Positions 42,836 through 51,989 of a DNA stretch of 64,000 bases are shown here, one piece after another. The notes under the pieces are model-generated. The model saw only the letters and a program-made list of their open reading frames with translations, made no database searches and was not told the DNA's origin. Source of the stretch: JBBRDU01 sp038203615. Its GTDB lineage: Bacteria; Verrucomicrobiota; Verrucomicrobiia; Chthoniobacterales; UBA10450. Where the stretch lies: positions 1-64,000 of the forward strand of contig JBBRDU010000001.1 in assembly GCA_038203615.1 (NCBI GenBank). The letters are read 5' to 3'. Every line of letters starts with the position of its first letter. Position 1 is the first letter of the stretch. The position numbers were made by a program, and so were the translations under genes.

Positions 42836-44602
42836 ATGGACTCAGGACCTGTCCCCGAAGACGACGGCGAATTCGGGCAGACCACGCGCGGTGTCGTCGG
42901 CGGCACCAAATTGTTTGATCGCTTCACCTTGCAAAAAGTGCTTGGCCGCGGCGGGATGGGCATGGTCTGGCTGGCCCGCGACGAACGGCTCGATCGACTC
43001 GTCGCGTTGAAACTCGTGCCCGAAACCGTCTGCTTTGACGCCTCCGCTCAGGAGGATTTGAAACGTGAAACGCGCAAGAGCCTCATGCTGACGCACGCCA
43101 ATATCGTGCGCATTTTTGATTTCATCGAGGACGGACACACCGCCGCCATCTCCATGGAATACGTCGATGGTTCGACTCTCTCGTCCCTGCGCGTGAAGAA
43201 GCCGGCCAAATGCTTCGAAGTGAGCGAGATTTCCAGCTGGGCCTCTTCTCTCTGCGACGCTCTCACCTACGCGCACGGCACGGCCGCCGTCATCCATCGC
43301 GATCTCAAACCGGCCAACCTCATGGTCAACAGCCGGAACGAACTGAAAGTGACCGATTTCGGGATCGCCTGCACCCTGCGCGATTCCATGAGTTGTGTGA
43401 GCGTGCGCACCTCCAGCGGAACTCTGAATTATATGAGCCCGCAACAGCTTCTCGGCGAGGACCCGGCGGCGGCGGATGATATCTACGCGATGGGCGCGAC
43501 GCTTTACGAAATGCTTTCGAGCAAGCCTCCCTTCTATAGCGGCGACGTCGCCTCGCAGGTGCGCGATGTGATCGCGCCAACGGTGGGGCAACGGCGCGCC
43601 AAGTTTGGCATCCAGGGCGAATCGATTCCCAAGTATTGGGAGGAAACGCTCGCCCAATGTTTGGCCAAGGATCCTGAGCATCGTCCTCGCACCCCGGCCG
43701 ATGTCGCGCGCCGCCTTCGTCTGAACGGTCCTGTGCGCGTTACGACGGAAAAGCGCAAGCCGATGTTCTCTGTCGACACGCGCATAGCGGCGCTGGCCGG
43801 CGGCGTCGTCTTGCTGATCGCGGCGCTCTCTCTCATTGTCAATCGTCCGCCCAAAGCGCCACCTGTTGCCACGACCGCGGCGCCCAAAGCGGCGCCGGCC
43901 ACCGGCTACGCCGTGGAAAAATCCAGAAAGCCCGACCCGTCGCCACCAACTTCGGTTAATCCTGAACCTCCCTCAATCGAGGAACATCCGACCGTCGTAG
44001 AATCGACGTCCGCGATCGTGAAGACGCTGTCGAAAAATGCGAACTTGCAGTTAACGACCACGCCCAGCGGCGCGACGTTCTCGGTCTATCCGGGCGTGAT
44101 TGCCGGTAACACCGCGCCGGGCGCAACGCCTCTTCGCACCGGATCGGCGCCCAATGCGGTGGAGAATCTTCCGCCCGGCCGTTACACCCTCTTCTTTCAT
44201 CATGAAGGCTGGCCGGATGATCGCGCCGAAATCACAGTCAATGCCGGCGAGAACGTCCCGGTCGATTACACTTTCCCTCACGGGAGCGCCACGATCACGA
44301 GCGTGCCGGATGGGGCCGAGATCTTTTTTGGCTCTCATTCGCTGGGACAGACGCCGCTCACGGTGGACCTGCCGTTAGGCAAACAGAAGCTCGTCGCGCG
44401 TTACCCGGAATTATCCGACAAAAGCCAGACCGTCACGATCGCGACCTCGGCGGAAGCAAAAGTGACTTTCCAAATGAAATCGCAAAGCAGTCATTCCTCC
44501 CGGTCGAGAGCCACGCCCACTCCGAATGCCATGGATAAGATCGGGCAAAGCTTCAAGCACCTCTTCGGGGGCAAGGCCCCGCCCGCGCGCAAAAAGAAGT
44601 GA
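42836..44602 (+). CDS. PknB-type Ser/Thr protein kinase with PEGA repeats
   Basis: 588 aa from ATG 42836. Kinase domain at about 25-295: GRGGMGMVWLARD (P-loop), VALKLVPE (Lys), HRDLKPANLM (catalytic loop), VTDFGIACTL (DFG), SGTLNYMSPQQL. One membrane segment at about 316-335, then a Pro/Thr-rich linker and two PEGA-type beta repeats outside the membrane (LTTTPSGATFSVYPG; TITSVPDGAEIFFGSHSLGQ). The outer part may bind envelope material. Its substrate is probably the FHA-cyclase encoded divergently. The basic C-terminus (PPARKKK) is unusual. Confidence 0.9.
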   Translation: MDSGPVPEDDGEFGQTTRGVVGGTKLFDRFTLQKVLGRGGMGMVWLARDERLDRLVALKLVPETVCFDASAQEDLKRETRKSLMLTHANIVRIFDFIEDGHTAAISMEYVDGSTLSSLRVKKPAKCFEVSEISSWASSLCDALTYAHGTAAVIHRDLKPANLMVNSRNELKVTDFGIACTLRDSMSCVSVRTSSGTLNYMSPQQLLGEDPAAADDIYAMGATLYEMLSSKPPFYSGDVASQVRDVIAPTVGQRRAKFGIQGESIPKYWEETLAQCLAKDPEHRPRTPADVARRLRLNGPVRVTTEKRKPMFSVDTRIAALAGGVVLLIAALSLIVNRPPKAPPVATTAAPKAAPATGYAVEKSRKPDPSPPTSVNPEPPSIEEHPTVVESTSAIVKTLSKNANLQLTTTPSGATFSVYPGVIAGNTAPGATPLRTGSAPNAVENLPPGRYTLFFHHEGWPDDRAEITVNAGENVPVDYTFPHGSATITSVPDGAEIFFGSHSLGQTPLTVDLPLGKQKLVARYPELSDKSQTVTIATSAEAKVTFQMKSQSSHSSRSRATPTPNAMDKIGQSFKHLFGGKAPPARKKK

Positions 44603-44695
44603 AGTAAAAGCGGCAGGACGCCGCTTTTACGTGTCCCTCGGCGCTGCTTGCGTCCTCTGCTGGTTCCCCAATTCGTGGCGAAAACCCCGTCTTCT

Positions 44696-44752
44696 GTAGG
44701 GGAAGCTGTCAGCTTCCCGTCACCCAGGTAGGGATGGCTCTTCGAGCCGTCC
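44696..44752 (+). repeat. Two GTAG-foot palindromes in tandem
   Basis: First unit GTAGGGGAAGCTGTCAGCTTCC (44696-44718), second GTAGGGATGGCTC..GAGCCGTCC (44728-44752). Same orientation, unrelated stems; between the kinase and korA. Confidence 0.7.
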
Positions 44753-44832
44753 GGCCTCGACGCGCCTTCTTCAGGTTTCCCGGAAAAATGGCTACTGGAT
44801 TCACGCCCCAGTTTTGATAGTGTTCTAATTCC

Positions 44833-46914
44833 GTGAACGATACTCCCGCCTCGCCCGACAACAGCGCTCCGGCCGTGGCTGGCCCGGCGCCCTCCGAACG
44901 CGCTGATTTGCGTCCGGAAAATATTCGGGACGCCGTTATCCGGCTGGCCGGTAATTCCCAGGATGGAATTCAATCCGCTGGCGCCTTTCTCGCGCGGTTA
45001 GCCGGGCGTAGCGACCAGGAAGTCATGACCTACATGACGATCCCCGCCACCATTTCCGGGGGCCCATCCATTTTTCAGGTTCGCATGGGCACGGGCGAAG
45101 TGCTCTCGGCCGGCGACGAAGCCGATTTCCTCGTCGCGTTCTATCAGCACAGTTACCAGGATCACATCGACTTCCTCAAAGAAGGCGGCGTGCTCCTTTA
45201 CGATTCGGACAACGTGGAGCCGAACCTCGACGACAAACGTTTCGTTTACGTTGGCGTGCCCATCACCGGTTTAACGGTCGAGGCGCTTGGTGGAACGGCC
45301 AAGGACAAGGGCAAAAACATTTTTGTGCTCGGTCTGATCTCGAAAATTTTCACCCTCGACATCGAGAAATTGACTACCCTGATCAAAGAAAAATTCTCCG
45401 GGAAAGACGAGAGCATCGTCAACACCGCCATCATGGCGTTTACGGCCGGTTACGCCTATCCGGTTGGGAAAGTTCTCTCGCATCAATATCAATTCGAGAA
45501 GGTGGAAAAGGTGGCCGGCAGCCGCGATCAGATCACGATGGATGGCAATCAGGCGCTGGCCTACGGATTGATCGCGGCGGGCGTCCGCTACGGAGCCGGT
45601 TATCCGATTACGCCATGGTCGTCCGTCATGGAAGTGCTACGGAGCGAGTTTCCCAAATACGGCGGCATGTTTGTGCAGGCGGAGGACGAACTAGGCGCGG
45701 TTTCATTGGCGCTCGGCTTTTCCTATTCGGGATACCTGGCTGTCACGGGCAGCGCCGGACCGGGCATCTCATTGAAGACGGAAGCGATCGGCTGGGCCTC
45801 CATGGCCGAGATCCCGCTCATTATTATCAATGTGCAACGAGGCGGCCCCAGCACGGGCTTGCCCACCAACGTCGAGCAAAGCGATCTGCACCAGGCCATT
45901 TACGGTGGGCACGGTGACAGCCCGCGCGTCGTGCTCGCCGCCAAAACGGTGGAAGACTGCTTTTATATCGCGCTCGAAGCGGCGCGCATCGCGCGCGAGT
46001 ACAGCACGCCGGTCTTTATCCTGAGCGACACCTCGCTGGCTACGCGGATCGAGGCGTTCGATGAACCGAAACTGGCTGAGCTGATGCAGGATCCCAAGCC
46101 CGACTTGACGCCACGGGAAGGATCGAAGCCTTACGATCTTGCCCGAATCACCCAGCACGTTCCGCCCGGCACGCGCATGTTGGATGGGAAATATCCACTC
46201 GTGACCGGCCTGGAGCACGATGAAATGGGGCACCCGACCGGAAGTCCCAAATTGCACATGGCCATGACGGCCAAGCGCCGCGCCAAGTTGCAAAAACTGG
46301 CTGAGGAAATCCCGGTCCCGGAAGTTTTCTGCGATCCCGAGGGCGACGTCCTGCTCGTTGGCTGGGGATCAACCTACGGCCCCATCCACGACGCGGCTAA
46401 ACTCGGGCGGCAAAACGGGGAAAATGTCTCGGCCATCCATTTGCGTCACATTCATCCGTTGCCGAACGGGCTGGAAAAAATCTTTGCCAAATTTAAGCGC
46501 ATCGTCGTGGTCGAGATGAACGACCAGGGCATCTACGGTTACGGCCAGCTCGCCACCATTCTGCGCGCGCGTTTCTGTGAACCCAAAATCGAAAGCCTGA
46601 CCAAGACCGATGGCCTCACCTATCGCGTCAAAGAGATTTTAGAAGGCGTCTTCAAGCGCCCCTTCGGCACCCGGTCGGCGTCGCCCAACGGCTCCTCTGC
46701 CAACGCCGGCAATGTAGCGACGGCCGTGTCGGCCGCAGAGAACAAGGTTTCATCCCGAGCCGAAAACGCCGGCGATACCACGCCGACAAAACCCGGCACC
46801 GAAGCTGCCGACGCTTCCTCCGGCCTCAAAGATCATTCCAAACATCCGCCCACCGAGCGCGCCGAAAGCGCCGAGGTCGCTCTCTCCGGCTCCGCCGAAG
46901 AAAACAAAAAATGA
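44833..46914 (+). CDS. korA: 2-oxoacid:ferredoxin oxidoreductase, fused gamma-alpha subunit (KorA)
   Basis: 693 aa, GTG start. Gamma domain at about 38-205 (GNSQDGIQSAGAFLARLA) followed by the alpha (pyrimidine-binding) domain at about 230-600 (GYPITPWSSVMEVL, DELGAVSLALGFSYSG, TGSAGPGISLKTE, NVQRGGPSTGLPT). With KorB it oxidatively decarboxylates 2-oxoglutarate or a similar 2-oxoacid to an acyl-CoA, reducing ferredoxin. The last ~80 residues are an Ala/Glu/Ser-rich extension not part of the enzyme fold. korB follows after 124 bp. Confidence 0.93.
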   Translation: MNDTPASPDNSAPAVAGPAPSERADLRPENIRDAVIRLAGNSQDGIQSAGAFLARLAGRSDQEVMTYMTIPATISGGPSIFQVRMGTGEVLSAGDEADFLVAFYQHSYQDHIDFLKEGGVLLYDSDNVEPNLDDKRFVYVGVPITGLTVEALGGTAKDKGKNIFVLGLISKIFTLDIEKLTTLIKEKFSGKDESIVNTAIMAFTAGYAYPVGKVLSHQYQFEKVEKVAGSRDQITMDGNQALAYGLIAAGVRYGAGYPITPWSSVMEVLRSEFPKYGGMFVQAEDELGAVSLALGFSYSGYLAVTGSAGPGISLKTEAIGWASMAEIPLIIINVQRGGPSTGLPTNVEQSDLHQAIYGGHGDSPRVVLAAKTVEDCFYIALEAARIAREYSTPVFILSDTSLATRIEAFDEPKLAELMQDPKPDLTPREGSKPYDLARITQHVPPGTRMLDGKYPLVTGLEHDEMGHPTGSPKLHMAMTAKRRAKLQKLAEEIPVPEVFCDPEGDVLLVGWGSTYGPIHDAAKLGRQNGENVSAIHLRHIHPLPNGLEKIFAKFKRIVVVEMNDQGIYGYGQLATILRARFCEPKIESLTKTDGLTYRVKEILEGVFKRPFGTRSASPNGSSANAGNVATAVSAAENKVSSRAENAGDTTPTKPGTEAADASSGLKDHSKHPPTERAESAEVALSGSAEENKK

Positions 46915-46978
46915 TGCAAATTAATCTGGGAACTAGGAGTGGATCGGACCGATGGGAGCGCACGCTTCCGGAGAGCAC

Positions 46979-47016
46979 AGGGGGCTCCCCTGTTGTCTTC
47001 GGCGGCTCGCCGAAGA
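46979..47016 (+). repeat. Two small hairpins between korA and korB
   Basis: ACAGGGG-GCT-CCCCTGT (46979-46995) and CTTCGGCGGCTCGCCGAAG (46998-47016). No T-tract; could set the korA/korB transcript ratio or be repeats. Confidence 0.55.
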
Positions 47017-47038
47017 TTCTTAAATTAACTTTCCATTT

Positions 47039-47974
47039 ATGAGCGACACAGTCACAACCGCCGAACCACCCCGCGAGAAACTCACCAAGAAAGCAATCAC
47101 GGCCGATCACCCAACCTGGTGCCCCGGTTGCGGCGATTTCGCCGTGCTCGCTTCCTATTACAAGGTGCTGGAGAAACGCCAGATCGATCACGAGAAAATC
47201 GTCACGCTCGCCGGGATCGGCTGTTCCTCCCGTTTTCCCTATTTCGTCAACGGTCACGGCGCTCACTTCATCCACGGTCGCGCCGTCCCGCTCGCCTCCG
47301 GCATCAGCCTGGCCCGGCCTGATCTACACGTCTTCCTGTTTGGCGGCGACGGCGACGGCTTCTCCATCGGGGGCAATCACCTCGAGCACGGCGCGCGCAA
47401 GAACATTAACATGGTCTACTTCATCATGGACAATTTCGTCTATGGCCTGACCAAGAAGCAGACGTCCCCGACGTCGCCCATCGGCTTCAAGAGCAAGACC
47501 GACCCGACCGGCTCGATCGATCAGCCAGTCAACCCGATGAAGAAACTGATCAGTGCCGGGGCTAGCTTCATCGCGCGCACCCACGCCACTCAGGTCAATC
47601 ACATGATCCAAATGATCGAGCGCGCCATGGATCACCCAGGGTTTTCAGTGATCGAGTGTTTAAGTGAATGCGTAGAATTCTTCCCCGGCGTCTTCGACCC
47701 GGCCAACCCAAGGAAGGGCGGCGCCTTTGAAGTGATCGAGGAAAAAAAATACGACAACACCCCCGAGGACGACCTCCGCCACGACGTCACCGACGAACTC
47801 GCGGCCTACAAACTGGCGCAAATCCCCTTCCCCGGCGTCTTCGGCGTCTTCTACCAGAACGACAGGCCTACGAAGAATGCCCTGGAGAAAAAGTGGATCG
47901 ACACGACGCGCGAAAAGGTCGGCCACGCCAGCGATCTCCAATTACTTCAGAAAACATTCGATCGAATGAAGTGA
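47039..47974 (+). CDS. korB: 2-oxoacid:ferredoxin oxidoreductase beta subunit (KorB)
   Basis: 311 aa. TPP-binding subunit: WCPGCGDFAVL near the N-terminus supplies Fe-S cluster cysteines, GIGCSSRFPYFVNGHG, and the TPP/Mg motif GGDGDGFSIGGNHLEHGARKN. C-terminal part typical of KorB of the two-subunit enzymes. Works with KorA. Electrons go to a ferredoxin; no dedicated ferredoxin gene is adjacent. Confidence 0.95.
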   Translation: MSDTVTTAEPPREKLTKKAITADHPTWCPGCGDFAVLASYYKVLEKRQIDHEKIVTLAGIGCSSRFPYFVNGHGAHFIHGRAVPLASGISLARPDLHVFLFGGDGDGFSIGGNHLEHGARKNINMVYFIMDNFVYGLTKKQTSPTSPIGFKSKTDPTGSIDQPVNPMKKLISAGASFIARTHATQVNHMIQMIERAMDHPGFSVIECLSECVEFFPGVFDPANPRKGGAFEVIEEKKYDNTPEDDLRHDVTDELAAYKLAQIPFPGVFGVFYQNDRPTKNALEKKWIDTTREKVGHASDLQLLQKTFDRMK

Positions 47975-48076
47975 GGGTGGGAGCGGCCTGAACGTGGGAG
48001 GGGCCTCCCTGGTGCGCCGTAGCCTTGGCGAAGAAGACAGTGCCGCGACTCTGGATGCTAGATGCCCCTGCCGGGG

Positions 48077-48121
48077 AGCGCACGCGCCCTCGCGTGCTGG
48101 TGATGGCGCCCTTGCCATCAC
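48077..48121. repeat. Palindromes downstream of korB
   Basis: AGCGCACGCG/CGCGTGCT and GTGATGGC/GCCATCAC in tandem. The gap 47975-48191 also has GTGGGAGGGGCCT (47995), which recurs at 51951 after the LysR gene. No gene in the gap. Confidence 0.55.
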
Positions 48122-48191
48122 GAACTTGAAGAGATTTCTACTTTAGCCTCCCGCTCGCGAAACCGTTCGGAGTTCTACTTCCTACTTTCAG

Positions 48192-48965
48192 CTAAATCGG
48201 CTTTTCGTTGCGAGCGAGACGCACTGCTTCCTCATCGTCGGTCTCTTTCCAGTACTCCGCGAAGTTGGTGTCATCGTGCTTCGACGATGGCACTCGATCC
48301 ATCAGAGAAGAGAGCCAGCGCGGCGGAGTCTTGGGTTGATATTGGGGAAGGGCAAGGCTGCAATTGAGCAAAGCCTTGAGAAAGATGAAGACGCCGAAGA
48401 AATTCCGGTCAGCGCCGGTGAACATGACTGCCGCCATACCGCCTATGATGGTGAGGTGAACCACGATGACGCGGCTGAAGGTGATCTGGCCGAGTTTTTC
48501 GATCCAGGCGAACGGTTCGTCCCGCAGCCGCGTGAGATCAAAGAAGAAATCGGCGACTTGAAAGACCGCGATCCCTAACAACCCCGTCAGCAACGAGTGC
48601 ACGTCGACCCGCGCTTCCACGCTGTGCAGATTGACAACCATCATGAAGCCGAGCACGACCAGAAAAATCCCGTGGACGAACGTGAACGCCAGGGCCGGGA
48701 CGAGGAACGCCGTCAAATAAGTCGAGCCGCGTCCGGCCGATGATGACGACGCTCCCTGAGTTTGCGGCGCGCGATAATCCCAATGGCCTTTGCTCGGCCG
48801 GAAGCGGCGATGGATAATAATGCGGGCGGCCACCAGCACCGTGCCGATCAGCGTTTCCAGCCAATAAAGCAGCAGGGTGGTGCCAGCCGACCATTCGCCC
48901 ACGAACCAGCCCAGGGCCGGCACGGCATTCAGCCCGATCGCGGTGAAAAGAGACCAAAACCCCAT
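48192..48965 (-). CDS. DUF6498-like integral membrane protein
   Basis: 257 aa, six to seven hydrophobic segments (for example ALGWFVGEWSAGTTLLLYW; LTAFLVPALAFTFVHGIFL). Family membership (DUF6498) is judged from the GLNAVPALGWF and LLYWLETLIGTVL pattern. No known function, no neighbour clue. Hydrophilic ~50-residue C-terminus (TNFAEYWKETDDEE). Confidence 0.65.
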   Translation of the reverse strand: MGFWSLFTAIGLNAVPALGWFVGEWSAGTTLLLYWLETLIGTVLVAARIIIHRRFRPSKGHWDYRAPQTQGASSSSAGRGSTYLTAFLVPALAFTFVHGIFLVVLGFMMVVNLHSVEARVDVHSLLTGLLGIAVFQVADFFFDLTRLRDEPFAWIEKLGQITFSRVIVVHLTIIGGMAAVMFTGADRNFFGVFIFLKALLNCSLALPQYQPKTPPRWLSSLMDRVPSSKHDDTNFAEYWKETDDEEAVRLARNEKPI

Positions 48966-49230
48966 CGAGCCGGAGAGGCTACCGGGACCCGCGTAAACTC
49001 ACCAGCAACAATCCCGGGTAGCGCACCCGTCTCGCCTGCCCGCCGTGGTGGGAGCGCTGGTCGCGATGTCTCGCCGCGACGAACTTCCTGTTCTGCCTAC
49101 CATCCGCGAAATCCGTGTCATCCGTGGTTAAAAATTCTTCCTCTTCGAAATCTGTGAAAATCTGCGCAATCTGCAGGCAATTTTTTCTGAATCCAAACCC
49201 AAGGCAGCCCGCATCCAATCATTACAAGCC

Positions 49231-49617
49231 ATGGAAACGACACCCTCATCCCCACCGCTCACCGCTCCCTCCGTCACCCTCACCAACGTCCGCACATGGG
49301 CCGCGCTTTGTCATGCCAGCGCTTTGCTCGGCGTCTTCCTCCATTTCCCCGGCCACCTTCTCGGGCCATTGATTGTCTGGCTGACGAAGCGTGGCGACTC
49401 GGTCGAGATCGACGCGCACGGCAAGGAAGCGCTCAACTTCCAGATCTCCATGCTGATTTACAACGTCGTTGCCGCAGTCTTTTGCCTGATCCTGATCGGC
49501 TTCGTCTTTCTCGCCATCCTCTGGGTCCTGAACGCAATCCTAGTCATCATCGCCGCCATCCAGGCGAGCGAAGGCAAATTCTACCGCTACCCAATGACCA
49601 TCCGGTTCCTCCAATAA
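49231..49617 (+). CDS. DUF4870 membrane protein
   Basis: 128 aa, three to four membrane segments with the family signature HASALLGVFLHFPGHLLGPLIVWLTKR ending DAHGKEALNFQISMLIY. Function unknown; common in bacteria, sometimes with Tic20-like annotation. Stand-alone gene. Confidence 0.85.
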   Translation: METTPSSPPLTAPSVTLTNVRTWAALCHASALLGVFLHFPGHLLGPLIVWLTKRGDSVEIDAHGKEALNFQISMLIYNVVAAVFCLILIGFVFLAILWVLNAILVIIAAIQASEGKFYRYPMTIRFLQ

Positions 49618-49656
49618 CGGTGAAGAGTGGGAAGTTTTAAGAAGAGAATTATTTTA

Positions 49657-49718
49657 ACCGCGGATCCGCCTACGTCGAGGCTACGGCGCGACAGGTTACG
49701 CGGATTTCACAGATGGGG
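49657..49718 (+). repeat. ~60-bp dispersed repeat, copy 1
   Basis: Begins ACCGCGGATCCGCCTACGTC and continues CTACGGCGCGACAGGTTACG; about 85% identical to 50857-50917. A shortened relative may be at 55643-55683. Confidence 0.75.
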
Positions 49719-49793
49719 ATGAGGCAGGCCGCTCTAACGCTTCACGCGGCGAAGCTGCGCCGCCTGCGCAGGCGCTTTCAGCTTTTCAGCGTG

Positions 49794-50357
49794 TCAGCTT
49801 TTCTCTGTGATCGCCGCTTTAGGGCCGCTGAGGCTTTTGCTATAGAACCCAGACCGATCGAAGCAGCAAGGGCGGCGCTTCCCGGCAATGAGCATCGAGC
49901 AGGCACTCTTGATCCGACGCGTGCGAGTCTCTGGCTGCTTGGCGGAGGTGATCCAGTGGATCCAATCTCTGCGCGCCATGGGCGTGATGTCCGACCACAA
50001 CGCTCGCGCCTTCGGGACGGCCGCGAGAGCCTTCCGCAGATCCGCCGGCACCTTTGGTTCCGGCTCCTCTCCCACCGGCGCAATCTCCAGTGTGATGTCG
50101 TCGCCTGCGTCCGCGCCCGCCGCTTCGCTCATCTTCCGATTCACTTTGAGCCAGTGACCTTTTTGGCCGTCTGGCTCGAGCGTGGCTTGAAACGGGAAGC
50201 CATTGATGGTGCCATCGACCGTCGTCATGCCCCGCGAGGGGAGCTTCGCACTGGCATCTTTGGGCAGAGTAAGAAAGGTCCAGGAGCCGGCCTTCTCGGT
50301 CGCCGCCGGCCGGAAGAGTTTCGCGCTAAAACGGATCTTAGAAGCGGTTCTGGTCAT
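49794..50357 (-). CDS. DUF1905/YdeI-OmdA family protein
   Basis: 187 aa, soluble. N-terminal DUF1905 beta domain (about 8-95: SWTFLTLPKD, VDGTINGFPFQATL, HWLKVNRKM, AGDDITLEIAP) followed by the OmdA helical part (DLRKALAAVPKARALWSDI; RRDWIHWITSAKQPETR). Family proteins are linked to peptide or bacteriocin protection but the mechanism is unknown. The final ~30 residues (after ACSMLIAGKR) are unlike the family's usual Cys-containing end and may reflect a late frameshift. Confidence 0.8.
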   Translation of the reverse strand: MTRTASKIRFSAKLFRPAATEKAGSWTFLTLPKDASAKLPSRGMTTVDGTINGFPFQATLEPDGQKGHWLKVNRKMSEAAGADAGDDITLEIAPVGEEPEPKVPADLRKALAAVPKARALWSDITPMARRDWIHWITSAKQPETRTRRIKSACSMLIAGKRRPCCFDRSGFYSKSLSGPKAAITEKS

Positions 50358-50535
50358 TTTTGCCTGGTAGCAGTGATAAGAATTTGGTTTTGGGCGCTAC
50401 GCGGTTCGCTCGCTCAACCATGCCGGATGAAATGACCGTGCCGTTTGTGATGACGGTCGTGCCGGAAGACGTGGCCTCTGTGCGAGTTGCTCACATTCCG
50501 CATTTCGCAATCCGCATTGCTTTCGTGCCTTTGTT

Positions 50536-50751
50536 TTATTCCTTCGATTCCGGGACGGCGCGTTCCGCAGCCTGAAACCCGATCTTCGAATGGGTGCCGT
50601 CGCAAAACGGTTTCTCGGCCGATGCGCCGCAACGGCAGAGCGCCATGCGTGGCTCGGCCGGATAGACCTTGCCTTCGCTGTCTCTCAGTTCCACCTCGCC
50701 TTTTACGATGTAAGGTCCGTTCTTGATTATCTCGATTGTGACTTCAGCCAT
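50536..50751 (-). CDS. CDGSH iron-sulfur domain protein
   Basis: 71 aa. Contains the [2Fe-2S] motif CRCGASAEKPFCDGTH (3Cys-1His ligation) after a beta-rich N-terminal (EIIKNGPYIVKGEVEL). A mitoNEET-like small redox or cluster-transfer protein; soluble. Stand-alone. Confidence 0.92.
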   Translation of the reverse strand: MAEVTIEIIKNGPYIVKGEVELRDSEGKVYPAEPRMALCRCGASAEKPFCDGTHSKIGFQAAERAVPESKE

Positions 50752-50856
50752 GCGGGCACTCTAACCGAATTCTCGCTCAAGGACGATCAACCCCGAAATG
50801 TTTCGGGGCCGTCCAAAGGCAGGCGAATCAACGCTCAACCATCACCTTCCATTTCT

Positions 50857-50917
50857 ACCGCGGACCCGCCTATGTCGACGCTACGGCGCGACAGGTTACA
50901 CGGATCACACGGATAGG
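50857..50917 (+). repeat. ~60-bp dispersed repeat, copy 2
   Basis: Same element as 49657-49718, same orientation, 1.2 kb apart; followed 16 bp later by a GTAG hairpin. Confidence 0.75.
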
Positions 50918-50932
50918 GAGCACAGATGAGTT

Positions 50933-50956
50933 GTAGGGCGAGCGCTCCGCTTGCCG
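50933..50956 (+). repeat. GTAG-foot palindrome
   Basis: GTAGGGCGAGCGCTCCGCTTGCC: foot GTAG, stem GGCxAGC/GCTTGCC-like. Upstream of the LysR gene. Confidence 0.5.
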
Positions 50957-51058
50957 CCTTCGGTAGCCAGGGTCGCTGACCCCGGTCTTGTTTCCGCAAT
51001 CCGCATTGCCTTCGTACCTTCTCCTTCCTACCTTCTACTTTGTAGTATCCTCCCCACC

Positions 51059-51943
51059 ATGGAGATTCATCAGCTCCGGTATTTTGTGGCCGTCGCGGAG
51101 GAGGGCAGCTTCTCCCACGCGGCGGAACGCGAGCATGTGTCGCAGCCCTCGCTCAGCCAGCAAATCCAGAAGCTGGAGGCGGAGCTGGACCAGCAGTTGT
51201 TCGATCGCCTGCCGCGCGCGGTGGTCTTGACCGAGGCCGGCCGGCGCCTGCTTGAATACGCGAGAAAGATTCTGACCGGCATCGCCGATGCCCGCCGCTC
51301 GGTGGCGGCGCTCGAGGACGAAGTCGCCGGCCGACTCTCGGTCGGCGCGATCCCGTCGATCGCGCTCTATGTTCTGCCGCGGCTCATCGTTCGCTTCGAG
51401 CGGGCCTACCCCAAAGTGACTTTCGAGCTGTTCGAGGACACGACCGACAAGCTGGCGCAGCGTTTGGAAAACGGCACCCTCGACGTCGTGCTCGCAACCT
51501 CGGGCGACGAAATGCCCAAGCTCGCGCAGCATTCGTTGGGCCGGGAGCCGTTGCTCCTGCTCGTGCCGGCGAAGCATCGGCTGGCGCGGAAAAAAACCAT
51601 CAAATGGAGCGATCTCGCCTCGGAGAAGTTTCTCCTCCTGCACGAAGCGCATGCGCTCTCGATCACGGTTCGGCGGTTGCTGGCCGCGAACCACCTCAAA
51701 CCCGAGCTGGTCCTGCGAGGCGCGCAGCTCACCACCATCGCCGCGCTCGTGGCGGCCGGGCTCGGCGTAACGGTCGTGCCCGAAATGATGGTCCACAGCG
51801 AATTCGTGAAGGGATGCGTGGCCGTGCCCTTTGCCCGCCCGGTGCCGACGCGCGAGCTGGTTTTGCTGCGCAATCCGTTGCGCTTCGAGAGCAAAGCCGC
51901 CGCCGCCTTCCGCGAGGAAGCTGCCGCCGCCTTCCCGTCCTGA
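51059..51943 (+). CDS. LysR-family transcriptional regulator (OxyR-like)
   Basis: 294 aa from ATG 51059, which matches the family start MEIHQLRYFVAVAEEGSFSHAA; the frame upstream is non-coding repeat. HTH at about 18-40 (AAEREHVSQPSLSQQIQKLE) and an effector domain at about 90-290. OxyR/CbbR subgroup in overall sequence, but there is no clear redox CysX8Cys pair (no Cys at OxyR positions), so peroxide sensing by disulfide is unlikely. Target genes unknown; no divergent gene shares its promoter. Confidence 0.88.
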   Translation: MEIHQLRYFVAVAEEGSFSHAAEREHVSQPSLSQQIQKLEAELDQQLFDRLPRAVVLTEAGRRLLEYARKILTGIADARRSVAALEDEVAGRLSVGAIPSIALYVLPRLIVRFERAYPKVTFELFEDTTDKLAQRLENGTLDVVLATSGDEMPKLAQHSLGREPLLLLVPAKHRLARKKTIKWSDLASEKFLLLHEAHALSITVRRLLAANHLKPELVLRGAQLTTIAALVAAGLGVTVVPEMMVHSEFVKGCVAVPFARPVPTRELVLLRNPLRFESKAAAAFREEAAAAFPS

Positions 51944-51989
51944 AAGAATGTGGGAGGGGCCTTGGTGCCGCGATTCTTCAGTCCGGATC

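Noticed and set aside
48045..48130. tRNA-like or riboswitch-like fold from stacked palindromes
   Set aside because: No cloverleaf, no T-loop consensus; only independent small hairpins.
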